Below, piece after piece: positions 53,805-64,000 of a stretch of 64,000 nt of DNA. A program made the translations under genes and the position numbers. Under the pieces are notes generated by a model. That model made no database searches. It was not told the origin of the DNA and saw only the letters and a program-made list of their open reading frames with translations. The stretch spans positions 124,001 through 188,000 of the forward strand of contig JARKIF010000037.1 of assembly GCA_029378245.1 (NCBI GenBank). The letters run 5' to 3'. The DNA comes from Roridomyces roridus. Lineage: Eukaryota; Basidiomycota; Agaricomycetes; Agaricales; Mycenaceae. How positions within the stretch are numbered: position 1 is the first letter of the stretch; each line of letters opens with the position of its first letter.

Positions 53805-55753
53805 ATGGATGGTAAGTTGAATTCCACCTCCCATGCAAAGGAATCCGACCCTGGAACCCGGCGCAGGCCGCAAAGAGCTCCCTTGTGGAACTTGGGGCTG
53901 GCATTTCCGCTTTCGTTGCTTGTATATAATAGACGCTAACTCCCTCAGTTACAGGTTCCTTCCTTCCGAGGCGTCGCCTCAGATCCAATAAGGAGTACTC
54001 TCCATTCGACCTTGCCCTTGGGCTCGCCATCCAGCCTCCCGTCCACTTTGATGCTGAGGAACAGCTGAAGCGCTGCCTCGAGGAGCAGCAGCTGAGTGGA
54101 AGCTTTGACGAACCGGAGGAAGTTATTGTGCCTGCTTTTGCGTCCATGACTCTGCAAGGTGCGTCACTGAAGCTTTGGACTTTCACTCTCCATTGACACC
54201 CTCGCAGTAATGGACATTCCCCTCGCCCACCCAGAGGCCTCCGCACCCATCGCACCCAGTTCTACTCCCCCGAGCTCATGCGCCGCAGAACATCGCAAGG
54301 TCAAATACAAAGCAAAGCGCATTCAAGTCCGTCAACCCACCCCTCAATCTGTACCCCACTACCGGGAGCGCCTACAAAACGCCTCCCTTTCTGCCAAAGC
54401 ACGCACCAAGCTCAAGTCCAAGGTCAAACGTGACCAGGAGCGCCGCGTCACACCAGCCTCCAGCGACAATCCCAAGCTCAAATGGATTCACCTCAAACGA
54501 GCCCAGGAGGCTGCCACGTCATCGGCTATTCACGTCGATGTGGACGCGAATGACCTTCCGCACTCCAAGCCGGGTTGGATTGGGCTACGCAATGCTCAGT
54601 ATGATGTGTGCGAGTCTGAGGACGAGTTCAGTCCACCAGGCATTGGAGAGACGGGCATGGGACCTTGCATTTACACCCAAGAGCAAGTCGACGCATTGGT
54701 GGGCAAACACGGATTCAGGTACATCCCATGGCTTGGAATGTACGTCTCCCTTGTCGCCTGGATGCTCAACCATGTACTAATGGCTCGCAGATTGTCCATA
54801 CCCATCGTCGACTCGAAACGGCGCGTCATTGCGCTTTTGGGCGGCCAGCCACGGGATAAAGAACGGTGGAAGGTTGTCATGGATGGCGCTGCCAATGAGA
54901 TGGAGCAGCGCGAGGAGCACATCCACTTGTCTGATGAGGAGTATCAACACCGGAGGGTGCAGGAGGAGTTTGCGGCCTTGACACGCGGGCCTTCCTTTGG
55001 CAGCGGTCAAACGGTCAGTCTTTTCCCTTGATGCCTGTTACCCACCGCTCATTTTGTTCCTGTAGGAGCCAGGCGAGCTCCACACCAACCCCGCCAACAC
55101 CGTTGTCACGAACGAGCTCATCACGAACGCCTTTTTCCTCCACATTGTGCGCTTCACCATGCGTGTGTATCGTTTGGCCATGCATATGCTACCGTCCTCC
55201 TGATGTACATACAGTGCTAATGTCTATCTACGCCCCGCATCTGTTTGCACGGTACCAGAAGTGCAAAGATGATCTCCTCGACTGGAGGAAAATGCGATGG
55301 AACTTTGAGTCCAGCGTGTTCGCGGCATGCACTTGGAACTTCGGGCGCGCGGTCACTCGTCCACACCGTGACTTTGGCAACTTGGCAGCGGGATGGTGTC
55401 CGGTCACTGCGCTCGGCGACTATGACCCAGACCTCGGGGGGCACATCATCCTCTGGGAACTACGGCTCATCATTCGTTTCCCTCCCGGCTCGACAATCCT
55501 CATCCCATCTGCCATCGTCACCCACTCAAATACACCCATCCGGTCTCACGAAAAACGCCACTCCTTCACACAATTCACGTCAGGATCCCTCTTCCGTTGG
55601 GTGGCGAATGGGAACATGACGGATGATGAGTTCCTTCGTCATGCGTCGCCAGAGCAGAAGGCGCAGAGAGACAAGGCGGCGGGGACTCGGTGGGAGGACG
55701 GACTGTCTTATTTTAGTACCTTGGACGAGCTCGAGTCCCTATATTCCCGGTAG
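53805..55753 (+). CDS. TET/JBP-like Fe(II)/2-oxoglutarate dioxygenase, element B
   Basis: Exons are 53805-53811, 53949-54158, 54208-54739, 54791-55013, 55066-55162 and 55215-55753, giving 535 aa. The catalytic residues are H407 and D409 (RPHRDFGNL), H460 (IVTHSN) and R471 (EKRHSFTQF). The core is very similar to element A (the stretch GNLAAGWCPVTALGDYDPDL is identical), while the N-terminal half has diverged, suggesting selection on the catalytic part. Residues about 95-160 are Lys/Arg-rich. Related fungal TET/JBP proteins are known to travel with KDZ transposons, and members of the family oxidise 5-methylcytosine to 5-hydroxymethylcytosine. Activity here is inferred. The very short first exon and all splice sites are shared with element A. 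Confidence 0.88.
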
Positions 55754-56178
55754 ATACTTGCTACTTGCTATCTCAACCTATACAATGCATTTTATGGCCA
55801 TGAGAATTGCTGTAAGAACTCGAAGAGGAAAGGATTGCTCACCTGTTATGCGGATCGCCAACTTACCACGGTGCGAGTGTCTCGGATTTCTTTTCTCCCT
55901 CTCACCACAGTGGGGCTTTGCCACTTCTGGCTGTACTAGCATATGTTATAGACACCTCAGGCCATTATTGTATTTTTCCGTAATTAACGAGCATGGTTCT
56001 GGGATTATCTTGAGACGGGCTGAATTTGAGCCAAATCATTCACACATCTTGCCTCTTGACCATCATCTTGCACCGACCGTTTCCTTCAACTCACCTTGGT
56101 GGCTCTCTCATCGGCGACACTCCTCAGTCCTGACGCATGCAACTACTCCTCACCTTGCTACGGCTTTGAAGACTCCCA

Positions 56179-56895
56179 ATGCCGTCCAAGGATGCAGCAA
56201 AACGGAAGGCGGCACAGCACAAGTACAGGCAGACGTGCGCTCACTTGCCTTTCTTCTCTGACCCTCTTACTAACTGAATGCAAGCCATCGAGACGAGCTG
56301 CGTGCCAAGGGCCGGGTACACGCTTCAAAACAACGCGCCAAGACGAAAAGTAATCCGGCTTTGGAGGCCATGTCGAATTCTCAAGCAAATCACCATGCGG
56401 CAGAGTACAGGGCTGGGCATGGGGCGTTGCTGGCACGGAAGGAGATGATGAGGCGCTGCCGGTGTGTTTTACACCAGAGAGTCGATTCCAATTGTGCTAA
56501 TTCTACTGTACAGGCAATCCATCGAGAAAAACGGATACGACGTCTGGGTAGCTCGCTGGACAAAGACGCACCCAAATGAGCACCCACCATACGATCCCCC
56601 AAGTGCCCCCGACAATGTCTGTCATCCACATCGCTCCCCGCCACCTGTCTGCGATGACACTCAGCAGAGGTTGTCGGGAGTCAAATTGGAGCGATACTTG
56701 CGGATTAGAGAGGCGCAGCGATTGAGCGAGTTGCAACGCGAGGAGTGGGCTAGGGGAATGCGAGAGTTGGAGGCACTCAATGATGCACCAGACGAGGAGG
56801 GAGAGCAGCAGGCAGCGGAGGCGGAGGTGGCCGACCAGAAGGCGTATCACCGCGGTGTTAGCAATTTTGATTCAAAGGCGGCGCCGCCTTGGTAA
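56179..56895 (+). CDS. Element B cargo 1: small charged protein
   Basis: Exons are 56179-56234, 56285-56461 and 56514-56895, giving 204 aa. The first exon is Lys/Arg-rich (AAKRKAAQHK) like a nuclear signal. Conserved with element A are THRDEL, RAKTKSNPA, KEMMRRCR and QSIEKNGYDVW. The C-terminal part has one LERYLRIREAQRL helix where A has two, and ends differently. Cargo 2 starts 60 bp downstream on the same strand. The function is unknown. Conservation of exon lengths and splice phases across diverged copies argues that it is a real gene. Confidence 0.62.
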
Positions 56896-56954
56896 TTGAC
56901 CCCGATTTCCTGCAATAGATCATTTTTGAAGAAACTTCCAGTGAGAATGTGGCA

Positions 56955-58240
56955 ATGGAAATGAAAAACGTCCCAATGCCATCAGGTACGTACCGTTTCT
57001 GGAATGGTGGTGCGCCGCATGTACTCATATAACCCGAGCAGGCACCTTTGTCTGCTACGTTCGCCTTCTCATTCCCCCCACCATGGCTCTCATAGGCAAC
57101 GAAGCGATGGAGATTGTTCTCAGCTTGCGCAAACCCTCCAAACAAATATGTCCCATGCTCTGGTTCCCGTCTTCGGGGTATGACCCCCTCCGAGACAATC
57201 TATACGTTGTCGGAGTCGGTCGCCAAACAGCCGTGTACACAAGCCCGTACGTTGTCCATTTTCTCTCTCCTTTAATTTGTACTTATTCATATTTCAGAGA
57301 CGAGGCAAACAAGCAGACGCTGCACTACCCGTGCTCTCAACAGCGTGTTGCCAAGGCGTGGGATGGCACCAAGGGCGCCAGCGCGCACTGGATCGACCAG
57401 TGCCTCAAATATCACGTCGGCCATTGTCCACCGCCCGCAAAGCCCGACGGCTTTGACAGTCCAACTCGCATCCCCGTCCCGATTGACCCCATACCGCGTG
57501 GTCACGACGACAACTACGACATTGTCCCCTCATCTCCGTCGTCGGGTGTTCCCTCCCTCATATCCTGCCCTCCTTCCCCGGATGGCCCACTCCCCCACAC
57601 TGGCCCTCATGCCTCCGACATCACCCAACTCACCAACTATTCAATCTCCCCGTGCGACGCTGGGCCCGAATATGTCTACGACGTCGAGGACCTTGAGGAG
57701 CTAAGCTCGGACTTGGCCTCTCTCTCCTCGCCCTCCTCTTCCCAATTCTCCTCCCTCTCCTCGCCCTCGTCCTCCCAGTTCACAGAGCTTGACTCGTCTC
57801 CCCCTCCATCCCTCTCCCAATTCATCCCCGTCTCGACGTCGAGTGCATCAGCTGCTCAGGAGACCCAAGAAGCTCAACGTGAATACTGGGCGAGGCGACA
57901 GAACCTCGCGACCTGGGCTCGCGAGCAGCAGGCGGGCAATGGAGCGTACTGCCCTATCCCGTCGGTCATCCCACCCGGGTACGAGCGCCTTCTGCCGCTC
58001 ATTGGAGATGGGGACCCCAGCGAGGAGGAGCTGGCGACTCTTCGCGCGAGCCTTGTCCTGGCGCGTATCCAGCCTGCTGCCGACGCTCCCATTCTTTGGG
58101 CTGCAGTGGGTGTCCACGGCCGTCTCTTTGTATCGCGGCCTGCTGCGGTCGCCGCAGCCCACCGCCGGGGGAATCGTGGGGCGACCATCGTCTCAGGTCA
58201 GAACTATGATGCACTCCTGGATTTGACCTTTGAGCATTGA
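56955..58240 (+). CDS. Element B cargo 2: possible viroplasmin-like protein
   Basis: Exons are 56955-56985, 57042-57246 and 57298-58240, giving 392 aa. After a short N-terminus, residues about 60-120 (LYVVGVGRQTAVYTSP followed by QQRVAKAWDGT) resemble the RNase H1 N-terminal/viroplasmin domain that binds RNA-DNA hybrids. This resemblance is by eye and weak. A Ser/Pro-rich linker follows, with a tandem SLSSPSSSQFS repeat near 57,720-57,790. The C-terminal 75 residues, shared with element A, could be a second copy of the same fold (ILWAAVGVHGRLFVSR). No catalytic RNase H domain is present. The start could also be the second ATG two codons later. Confidence 0.55.
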
Positions 58241-58573
58241 GTAGTCGTGGTGGCTGGCAGGGTTTCTTGATTTTTCTTGTTGTTTACATGACGCACGCAT
58301 GGAGTTGATGTCGAACGATGTACACTAGTCAGTTCTCGAGAATAGTCGCCAAAATGTACATAGTAGCAATCCCAATGTCGAATGAGATTTCTCATCGCGT
58401 TGTCCCAATTTGGAAAAGGGAGGTGACGCCTCTCTCGATTTGGAAAAGGGAGATGACCACTTGATTTGGAAACAGACCAAACAACCCAAACAACCACCAT
58501 CTCTCTCTTTCTCTGACTCGCTTTGTCTCAATTCCGGTCCTCCTCTCCATTACTCGGATGCGTGCAAATCGCG

Positions 58574-61500
58574 ATGTTGACGGCCACCTTGCCTGCCAGT
58601 AATCACTCATGCCAGGACCATTCTGCAGCGGAAGGCGCCACATTTACGTGCACACGTCACACGTACAATCCTCCCTCCGCGCAGCAAGTGGGACGTACTA
58701 CCTACACCACAGGATCTCAGTCCTTTCCCTCTGCATTGGATTCAAACTCATGGCTGGTAAGTAGCACCTTGTCTTCTCTCCGGAGCCCACTGACCAGAAA
58801 ATAGTGGCTCAGCTTATTCGGACTCTCATTTTGGCTTTGGGGGCGTCGCGAGGTGCGTTTTGCAATTAAATTGCGGATGGTGTGTACTAACAAAGCCTAG
58901 TGGACATTCCTGTTGCTGGCTCTTACGTCTGACGCGGTGGCCACGGGCACGTCTTGTTGTTATACACGACACGTTCTGGATTGTTTGTGGGGATTCGCTC
59001 GTTGGGTTTTCCTTTTCCCTTTTGCTTTCATTCTCTTGGTGAGTGCGGTCACTCTGATTTGTGTGTAAGACGCTCATGATTTGTCGACAGGCTCTAGCAT
59101 TCCTGCAGCCTCAATATCTACCAAAAATGTCGGAGGGTACTGTAGTTGTGCCTGTCGTGCCAACTCCAGCCGTCTTGCAGACCCCTACTCCTCCTCTCGT
59201 GACGACCACCACTCCCAATCCACTTGATTTGGGGACGCAGCCGCCTACTCCTCCTCTCGTGACGACCACCACTCCCAATCCACTCGATTTGGGGACGCAG
59301 CCGCAGACTCCTCCTCTCGTGACGACCACCACTCCTAACGTACCAAATGGAGAAGAGCTCGACTTGGGCGACACTCCCCCCGAGCTGCCTGGCAATACCC
59401 ATGCCCGTCGTAATCCCGACAGACCTGTCATCCCTCCCCGTGCACGCTACCGGCCCAAGGAGAAGAACTCGGCAGCACTGACGCGTCTGCGGCGCCAGAT
59501 TCGCGCCAACAAGTCCCAGGCCGTGGCTGACGACATCCGCGAGATACGCCAGGCTGTGGAAGATTTGGTCCCGGTGGTAGCGACCCGTCATAACATGAGC
59601 ACGAAGGAGATTCGCCGTCGCGTCTACAACGGGTCTGGTCTTACAGCAAAGCGCAACAAAGTCAGCATCTACAATGCTCAAGTCTGCTGCGTAATGGAGT
59701 CCTTGAACGAGGGTGCGTCTCCTTTTGTTTCTTGTCATCTCTTTGTACTTACGCAAGCTCAGGGTGGGAGTTCGGGTCTCGGTACACGATGGAACAAGCA
59801 AAGGCGATGATGAAGCAAGACCCTGCCCTCAAGGAGGACATCGACCCCGAGCATCTCAAGCGCATGATTGCTAGGCTTGAGGCAGAGGGTGTCCTCAAAC
59901 GGACAGGCGTGCGGGGAGATAATAAGGCGGCGGCTGTAGATGCTCAGCGTACGCTGGATGTATTGGGCGAGTTGGTGTGTTTCTTCCCTCCTTCATCTCT
60001 CTTCGTCGTTACTGAATGACCTCGGCAGATAAGGGGCCTTTATCATCGGACTGGCATTCTTGGCTTCGCGTTCTTCACTCGCGGCAACTTCAACGACATC
60101 CTCGAGCCTGTCGCCTTGGAATCAGGGGACGCTCTGAAGTTCTGTTCCGAGATCCTGTGCCGCAAACCCGAGCTGATCAATACGATGCTGGATTTGTGGG
60201 CGATTCAGCGGAGCTCAGGTTAGTTTTTCCTTTCTTTTCTGTTGTTCCTGCTCGATGCTTATTCGTACCCAGGAGCAATTACTGCCCCGACGACTGAGAA
60301 GATGCGTTCGTTTGGCAGTGCTATGATCAAGTCCGGTCTCAGTAAGCCGTCCCTTTCCCCATGCTGCCCTGATACTTATGTCTTTCTTTCAAGTCCAGAT
60401 TACCGGCAAAGCGAATGTCAATATGAGCTTTGAAGGATACATCAAGTCCATCGTCCACGCCAAGCAGGTTGCCTTGGTTGGCTGGCCCGTTGGTGTTCCT
60501 TGGAAACGCCTTGGCAAGCTGACTGGTGCGGGGGATGTACGTGCCGTGTACAAGGCGCTGAAGGATGGGACTTGCAAGTGGAGAAAGTTGGCAACGGATG
60601 CTGAGGTGGATGCTGAGGAGCGCCGGTTTAACAAGCTCATCAAGAATGGCCTCGCGGAGCCAGCGAACGAGCGCAAGATCCGGGACGATGTCGGGCGTAA
60701 GCACCAGACGCAGGGGACGAAGCGCAAACGCAGAGCTCGGTGTACACAGAGCTATGCTGAAAGCGGTGACGACCAGTCTGACCCCGAGCCCGAGCCCGCG
60801 TCTGACCCCGAGACCGAGCCCGAGCCCAGCGACGACGAGGATCGCCCATTTGCAAACTACGACGGAGGGTACTCGGACGATGACAGGCACGCTCAGCGCA
60901 AGAAAAGCAAGTCGAGCAAGCCCGCTGCCAAATCTGCGTCCAAGTCTGCCTCTGCCTCCAAGTCTACCACCAAGTCCGCCTCTGCCTCCAAGTCCACCTC
61001 TGCCTCCAAGTCCACCAAGGCCAAGCCCGCCGCTACCAAGGCCAAGCCCGCCGCTACCAAGGCCAAGCCCGCCGCTACCAAGGCCAAGCCTGCCGCTACC
61101 AAGGCCAAGCCCGCCACTACCAAGGCCAAGGCCAAGCCCGCCAAGCCCGCCTTCATCCCGACGCCGACTCCGCCTCGAGTGGTGATGAAGGGCGGCAAGT
61201 TCGTGCCTAACAGAGCTGCAATAGCAGCGCATGAGAGAGACATGATAGCAGCGCGGGGGAGGCATGAGCGCGAGAATCGGGACAAAGGTGGCGGCAGTGA
61301 TGGCGAGGACGGTGACGACGATGAGGATGCACAGCCGAGAAAGAGGCGCCGTGGCACCAACGACGGCGAGGAGGAGGAGGAGGAGGAGGAGGAGGAGCCA
61401 GTCGCAAAGAAGTCGAAGAAGAGCAGCGCGGTGAGAGAAAAGCGCGGCCGTGACGATGATGAAGAGGAGCAGGAGCCGGTTGCGAAGAAGAAGAAGAAGG

Positions 61501-61664
61501 CGAGCGGGGTGGGGGAAAAGCACGGCAAGGTCCTCGAGCCCGAGGTGGTGGTCTCGCGCCCCGTCCCGAGGCCTGCACACAAAGGCGCACCCAATACGGG
61601 CACCCGCCGGCACGGCCCTCCTGGTCTTCGCAATATAATCCCACCCGCTAGCGATAATGAGTAG
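58574..61664 (+). CDS. Element B cargo 3: membrane-anchored conserved protein
   Basis: Exons are 58574-58756, 58805-58852, 58901-59038, 59091-59712, 59763-59974, 60029-60218, 60273-60341 and 60394-61664, giving 910 aa. Exons 2-3 encode hydrophobic segments (LSLFGLSFWLW; ARWVFLFPFAFILL) joined in frame to the large conserved part, and element A shows the same joining. A 20-residue repeat (PTPPLVTTTTPNPLDLGTQ, about 2.7 copies) follows. Then come ELPGNTHARRNP, RRRVYNG, KRTGVRGDN, TGILGFAFFTRGNF and ALVGWPVGVPWKRL. The C-terminus alternates basic (five copies of a 7-residue KAKPAAT unit) and acidic runs. I recall similar proteins as hypothetical in many agaricomycetes. A shorter product starting at ATG 59,127 (775 aa without the membrane part) is possible. 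Confidence 0.68.
59186..59338 (+). repeat. 60-bp tandem repeat in cargo 3
   Basis: There are about 2.7 near-perfect copies of a 60-bp unit starting ACTCCTCCTCTCGTGACGAC, encoding a Pro/Thr repeat. Element A has different repeats at this place (MREPDP units and a duplicated 63-bp unit at about 37,808-37,930), so the region evolves by repeat turnover. Confidence 0.9.
61018..61125 (+). repeat. 21-bp tandem repeat in cargo 3
   Basis: There are five copies of AAGGCCAAGCCCGCC plus GCTACC, encoding KAKPAAT units in the basic C-terminal domain. Confidence 0.92.
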
Positions 61665-61749
61665 TAGTGCAGATGAGTTTCTTGGGCTTGACGATGTATG
61701 TGTCTTGTATATAGTCTTGAATTGACTTGAGTTTTTCTTGGACTTCCGT

Positions 61750-61974
61750 TTTGGGTAAGATCATGATGGCAGATCACCCGGCCGCACTTTATTGCAACAA
61801 AGGTCTACCTACTTGTACTTGGTAAGTCCTACATACTATTCTGCAACTTTATTGCAACCTTTATTGCAACCTTTATTGCATCTAGGGAAGATTCGCTATA
61901 TCCCTTCAAATTAGAAAGGACACCCCCCCCATACGTCCCTTCTAATTTGAAGGGATATACAGGTCCCAAAGGTG
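61750..61974. repeat. Right terminal inverted repeat of element B
   Basis: It is the inverted partner of 49,892-50,125, with the same foldback (about 61,897-61,959) and three to four CTTTATTGCAA units at 61,788-61,880. The two ends differ by a few bases and small indels. Confidence 0.88.
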
Positions 61975-62321
61975 GAATATACAGCCCTGGTCCGCATTAT
62001 AATGCACACCCAACCGGCACGCACGGCACTACCACCACCCTGTCAGCAGGCATTCGCTTATTTCGGAAGCTCCCGGCACCTCGGCAGAATCTGAAGCGGT
62101 TGGTAGCGTTCACCCCTTTCGGTTAGCTGTGCTCGGCTTGACGGCAAGCCGCTTAATTATTTCAGATTGATCGCAAAAGCAATTGAAGTCAATTCTGTCG
62201 TGATCATACAGCAGATAGGAGACAACAACACTACGCCTGAAGCTCAAAAAGGCAATTCGAGACTTGGAAGCGACATTACAGTTCAGCATGTATTGAAAAA
62301 GTCCAAAATAGAAAGAAAACA
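61975..62321. other. Spacer right of element B
   Basis: No gene is seen. The sequence right of element B does not continue the TET exon interrupted on its left side. A run CCACCACCCTGTCAGCAGGCA near 62,030 and AT-richer sequence follow, with nothing that I can name. Confidence 0.5.
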
Positions 62322-64000
62322 TCAACAATCATTTCCCCCCACGTATTCCTCCTCCTCGTTGTCTAGATCCGCATCAATATCCTTTTCAATCTCCTCCTCT
62401 GCGATGCGCCTTTGTTCCTCTGTCATCCCCGCAAAGGTGTCGTAATTGAATGGATCGAAAAGTGGATCCTCGGGCCGCTCATCAATATTCAGCATGAGCA
62501 CATCGCCATCCAGGACCTCTTCTGCTGATGGGACGGTAGATTCCGAGACGGAGACGAGAGGGTCGGGCTTCTCGGGTGCGGGGGAAGTTTCCGGAGGAGG
62601 GGTGTCTGGTGGTGCACCGACACTGGGTGAATCCTCCGTGTTGATGGCAGAATCACCGGTGGGAGCGGAGCTGTCGTTGTTGGCAGGGGGTGCAGTGCCG
62701 CCGGATTGCATGACATTATTGAGGACGGACACATTGTTGGCAAGAGCGCGGGTGTCATCGGGTGGGACATTGTCGTTGGCAGACCGAGCAGGGATTGGTG
62801 TAATCTGCATCTGCTTGTCTTCGGAGCTGGTGCTTGTAGGTGGGGCGGATGAGGTGGAGGCGACGTCTTGAGGCATTTCGGCTGCCACGGCTGTCGTCCT
62901 GTGAGGTTACAATTAGCAAATGCTGCCGTGAGTGCTGTACATGTGGGATATACCTTGCACGCGTTATACGCCGCGGGACTGGACGTCCCTCCTTTGCTGC
63001 CGCTGCCTTCTTTGCACTTGGCTCGCCTTCGCCTTGGGCTTCGTCTTGGGCCTCATCACGTTTGCTGAGATAGGATCAGTGACAAATATTGGACAGACGG
63101 AAAGTAAGTAACGTACCGCTTGGGGGCAGACTTCTTCGTTCCCTTCTTCCCCTTCCCTTTCCCTTTCCCTGACCCCGCCTCCTGCTCCTCCTCCTGCTCG
63201 TTCTCGTTCTGCCCCGCCGGGTCCGGATTCTCGTCCATCAACTCGTTGTAGCCGTGGATCAGGTCGTCCAACAGCTCACCAAACTCCTCGTTGGTCCAGA
63301 GCGCGCGGAGACCTTCACCCATCCCGCGCCCTTCATTGGTGTTAATGATGGACTGCCCCCACCACGCCGTAGCCCGCACCAGCATCATAACACCGTTGGT
63401 GCCTGACCTGCGGATGTCATCCCAATCCATCCACGTCACCGGGGACCCTGGCGTCTTCCACGATGTCCGCAGTGCCGCTTGATGCTCTGGCATGAACGGT
63501 CTGACAACGCCACCACCCGGAAGCTCGCGTCGGGATGTGGGTCCAATCGTGCGCCACCAGCGAAGCATCCGCTGCCCGAATTCAGGCTTGAGCCCCTTGT
63601 CGACCGGCTTGCGGTGTTCCTTCATCCACTGCCCAACCTCCTCGGGGCGGCATGCCGTCGGGATACCACCAGCCTGCGACTTCCAGCGCCCCTCAAACTC
63701 GACTGCTAGAGAGAGGAGGGTGTCCCAGCGCGGCCCCCACTGCTTTGACCCCACATACTTCCACAGGTCCTTCAAATCATCGGACCAGGAGTCCTGGGGC
63801 TGGGGGCGCACGTCAGGACCATCCTCGAAGGAGATGGGATGGTCGAAGATCGGGGGAGTGGGCTGCAAGTTGCTCGTAGCATGATGTGTGGTGGTGGAGG
63901 TGGTGGCGGTGCTCGTCGTCAATCCGCGCTGAGACGTTGTTGTGCCGGGTGGTGCAGAGCTTGTTGTGCGAGGAGTGGAGGTCGACGTAGAGGGCGCGGA
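62322..64000 (-). CDS. Unknown agaricomycete repeat-associated protein (partial)
   Basis: Exons run from the right edge to 63117, then 63064-62954 and 62898-62322, about 540 codons inside the window. The start lies beyond 64,000, because the frame is open to the edge without an ATG. The first part is Ser/Thr-rich; then comes a Trp-rich globular region (DLWKYVGSKQWGPRWDTLL; QRMLRWWRTIGPTSR; TWMDWDDIRRSGTNGVMMLV; TAWWGQSI). A Gly/Lys run and a Ser/Pro/Glu-rich C-terminus follow. Similar Trp-rich proteins occur in many copies in mushroom genomes near transposons, as far as I recall. No function is known. It may belong to another mobile element that continues to the right. Confidence 0.6.

Larger units (their letters stand above)
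49892..61974. mobile_element. KDZ transposon, element B, apparently complete
   Basis: The left end begins CACCTTTGGGACCTGTATAT at 49,892, and the reverse complement of the right end (61,974) is identical. Similarity of the inverted ends extends over about 200 bp. It carries transposase (minus), then TET, cargo 1, cargo 2 and cargo 3 (plus), all open. Length is 12,083 bp. The flanking bases (CCCCAC left, GAATAT right) show no obvious target-site duplication. Confidence 0.88.

Noticed and set aside
58574..59058. Separate small membrane-protein gene next to cargo 3
   Set aside because: The third exon joins in phase to cargo 3 in both elements, so one longer gene is the simpler model.
61018..61125. 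CRISPR-like array
   Set aside because: These are contiguous 21-bp units without spacers inside a coding exon of a eukaryote.
60339..61613. 424-codon minus-strand frame opposite cargo 3 of element B
   Set aside because: It is a Leu/Gly/Arg-rich antisense shadow of the basic repeat region.

Overview
The window looks like nuclear DNA of a basidiomycete, most likely an agaricomycete mushroom. Coding sequence is split by many 43-75 nt introns. The mobile elements include Plavaka-family and Kyakuja-Dileera-Zisupton (KDZ) transposases, and the KDZ elements carry TET/JBP-type dioxygenase genes. That pairing is known from basidiomycetes. There is no sign of prokaryotic or viral organisation. All exon boundaries below were read by eye from GT/GC...AG sites and phase, without transcripts.

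Layout. (1) 1-4844, minus strand: a Ty1/copia LTR retrotransposon cut by the left edge, with one LTR, a half-tRNA-type primer site, gag-protease and a frameshifted but otherwise open pol. (2) 4.9-6.2 kb: a non-autonomous element with 20-bp terminal inverted repeats. (3) 6.7-24.6 kb: host-like genes. A block (flank, RING gene, BTB gene) is present twice in inverted orientation, at 6.7-9.75 kb and 18.3-23.2 kb. Between the copies lie a C2H2 zinc-finger gene, a ten-exon short-chain dehydrogenase gene and several small inverted-repeat elements. (4) 24.6-29.9 kb: mostly non-coding, with one O-methyltransferase gene whose second intron has an odd donor. (5) 29.9-34.5 kb, minus: a decayed Plavaka transposase followed by a DUF6698-like gene that carries a 1.3-kb element in an intron.

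(6) 35.28-61.97 kb is the most striking part. Element B (49,892-61,974, about 12.1 kb) looks like a complete KDZ transposon. It has matching terminal inverted repeats, each containing a 25-bp foldback. It encodes a 995-aa KDZ transposase on the minus strand. Divergently, on the plus strand, it encodes a 535-aa TET/JBP-like Fe(II)/2-oxoglutarate dioxygenase and three further cargo genes. Element A (from 35,280) has the same gene order, with TET also 535 aa, but in the opposite orientation. It lost its right end: at 46,690 its transposase runs into an inverted, nearly identical 3.2-kb copy of its own TET/transposase region, forming a large palindrome (arms 42,545-45,746 and 46,691-49,891). The outer end of that palindrome stops exactly at the left terminus of element B.

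(7) 62.3-64.0 kb, minus: an unrelated gene of an agaricomycete repeat-associated type, cut by the right edge.

How the genes may work together: in each KDZ element the transposase and the dioxygenase share a 200-230 bp divergent promoter region. The element could therefore make both its mobility enzyme and an enzyme able to oxidise 5-methylcytosine, plausibly to counter silencing of its own DNA. The three cargo genes are conserved in order between A and B, so they are probably part of the element. Their functions are unknown.
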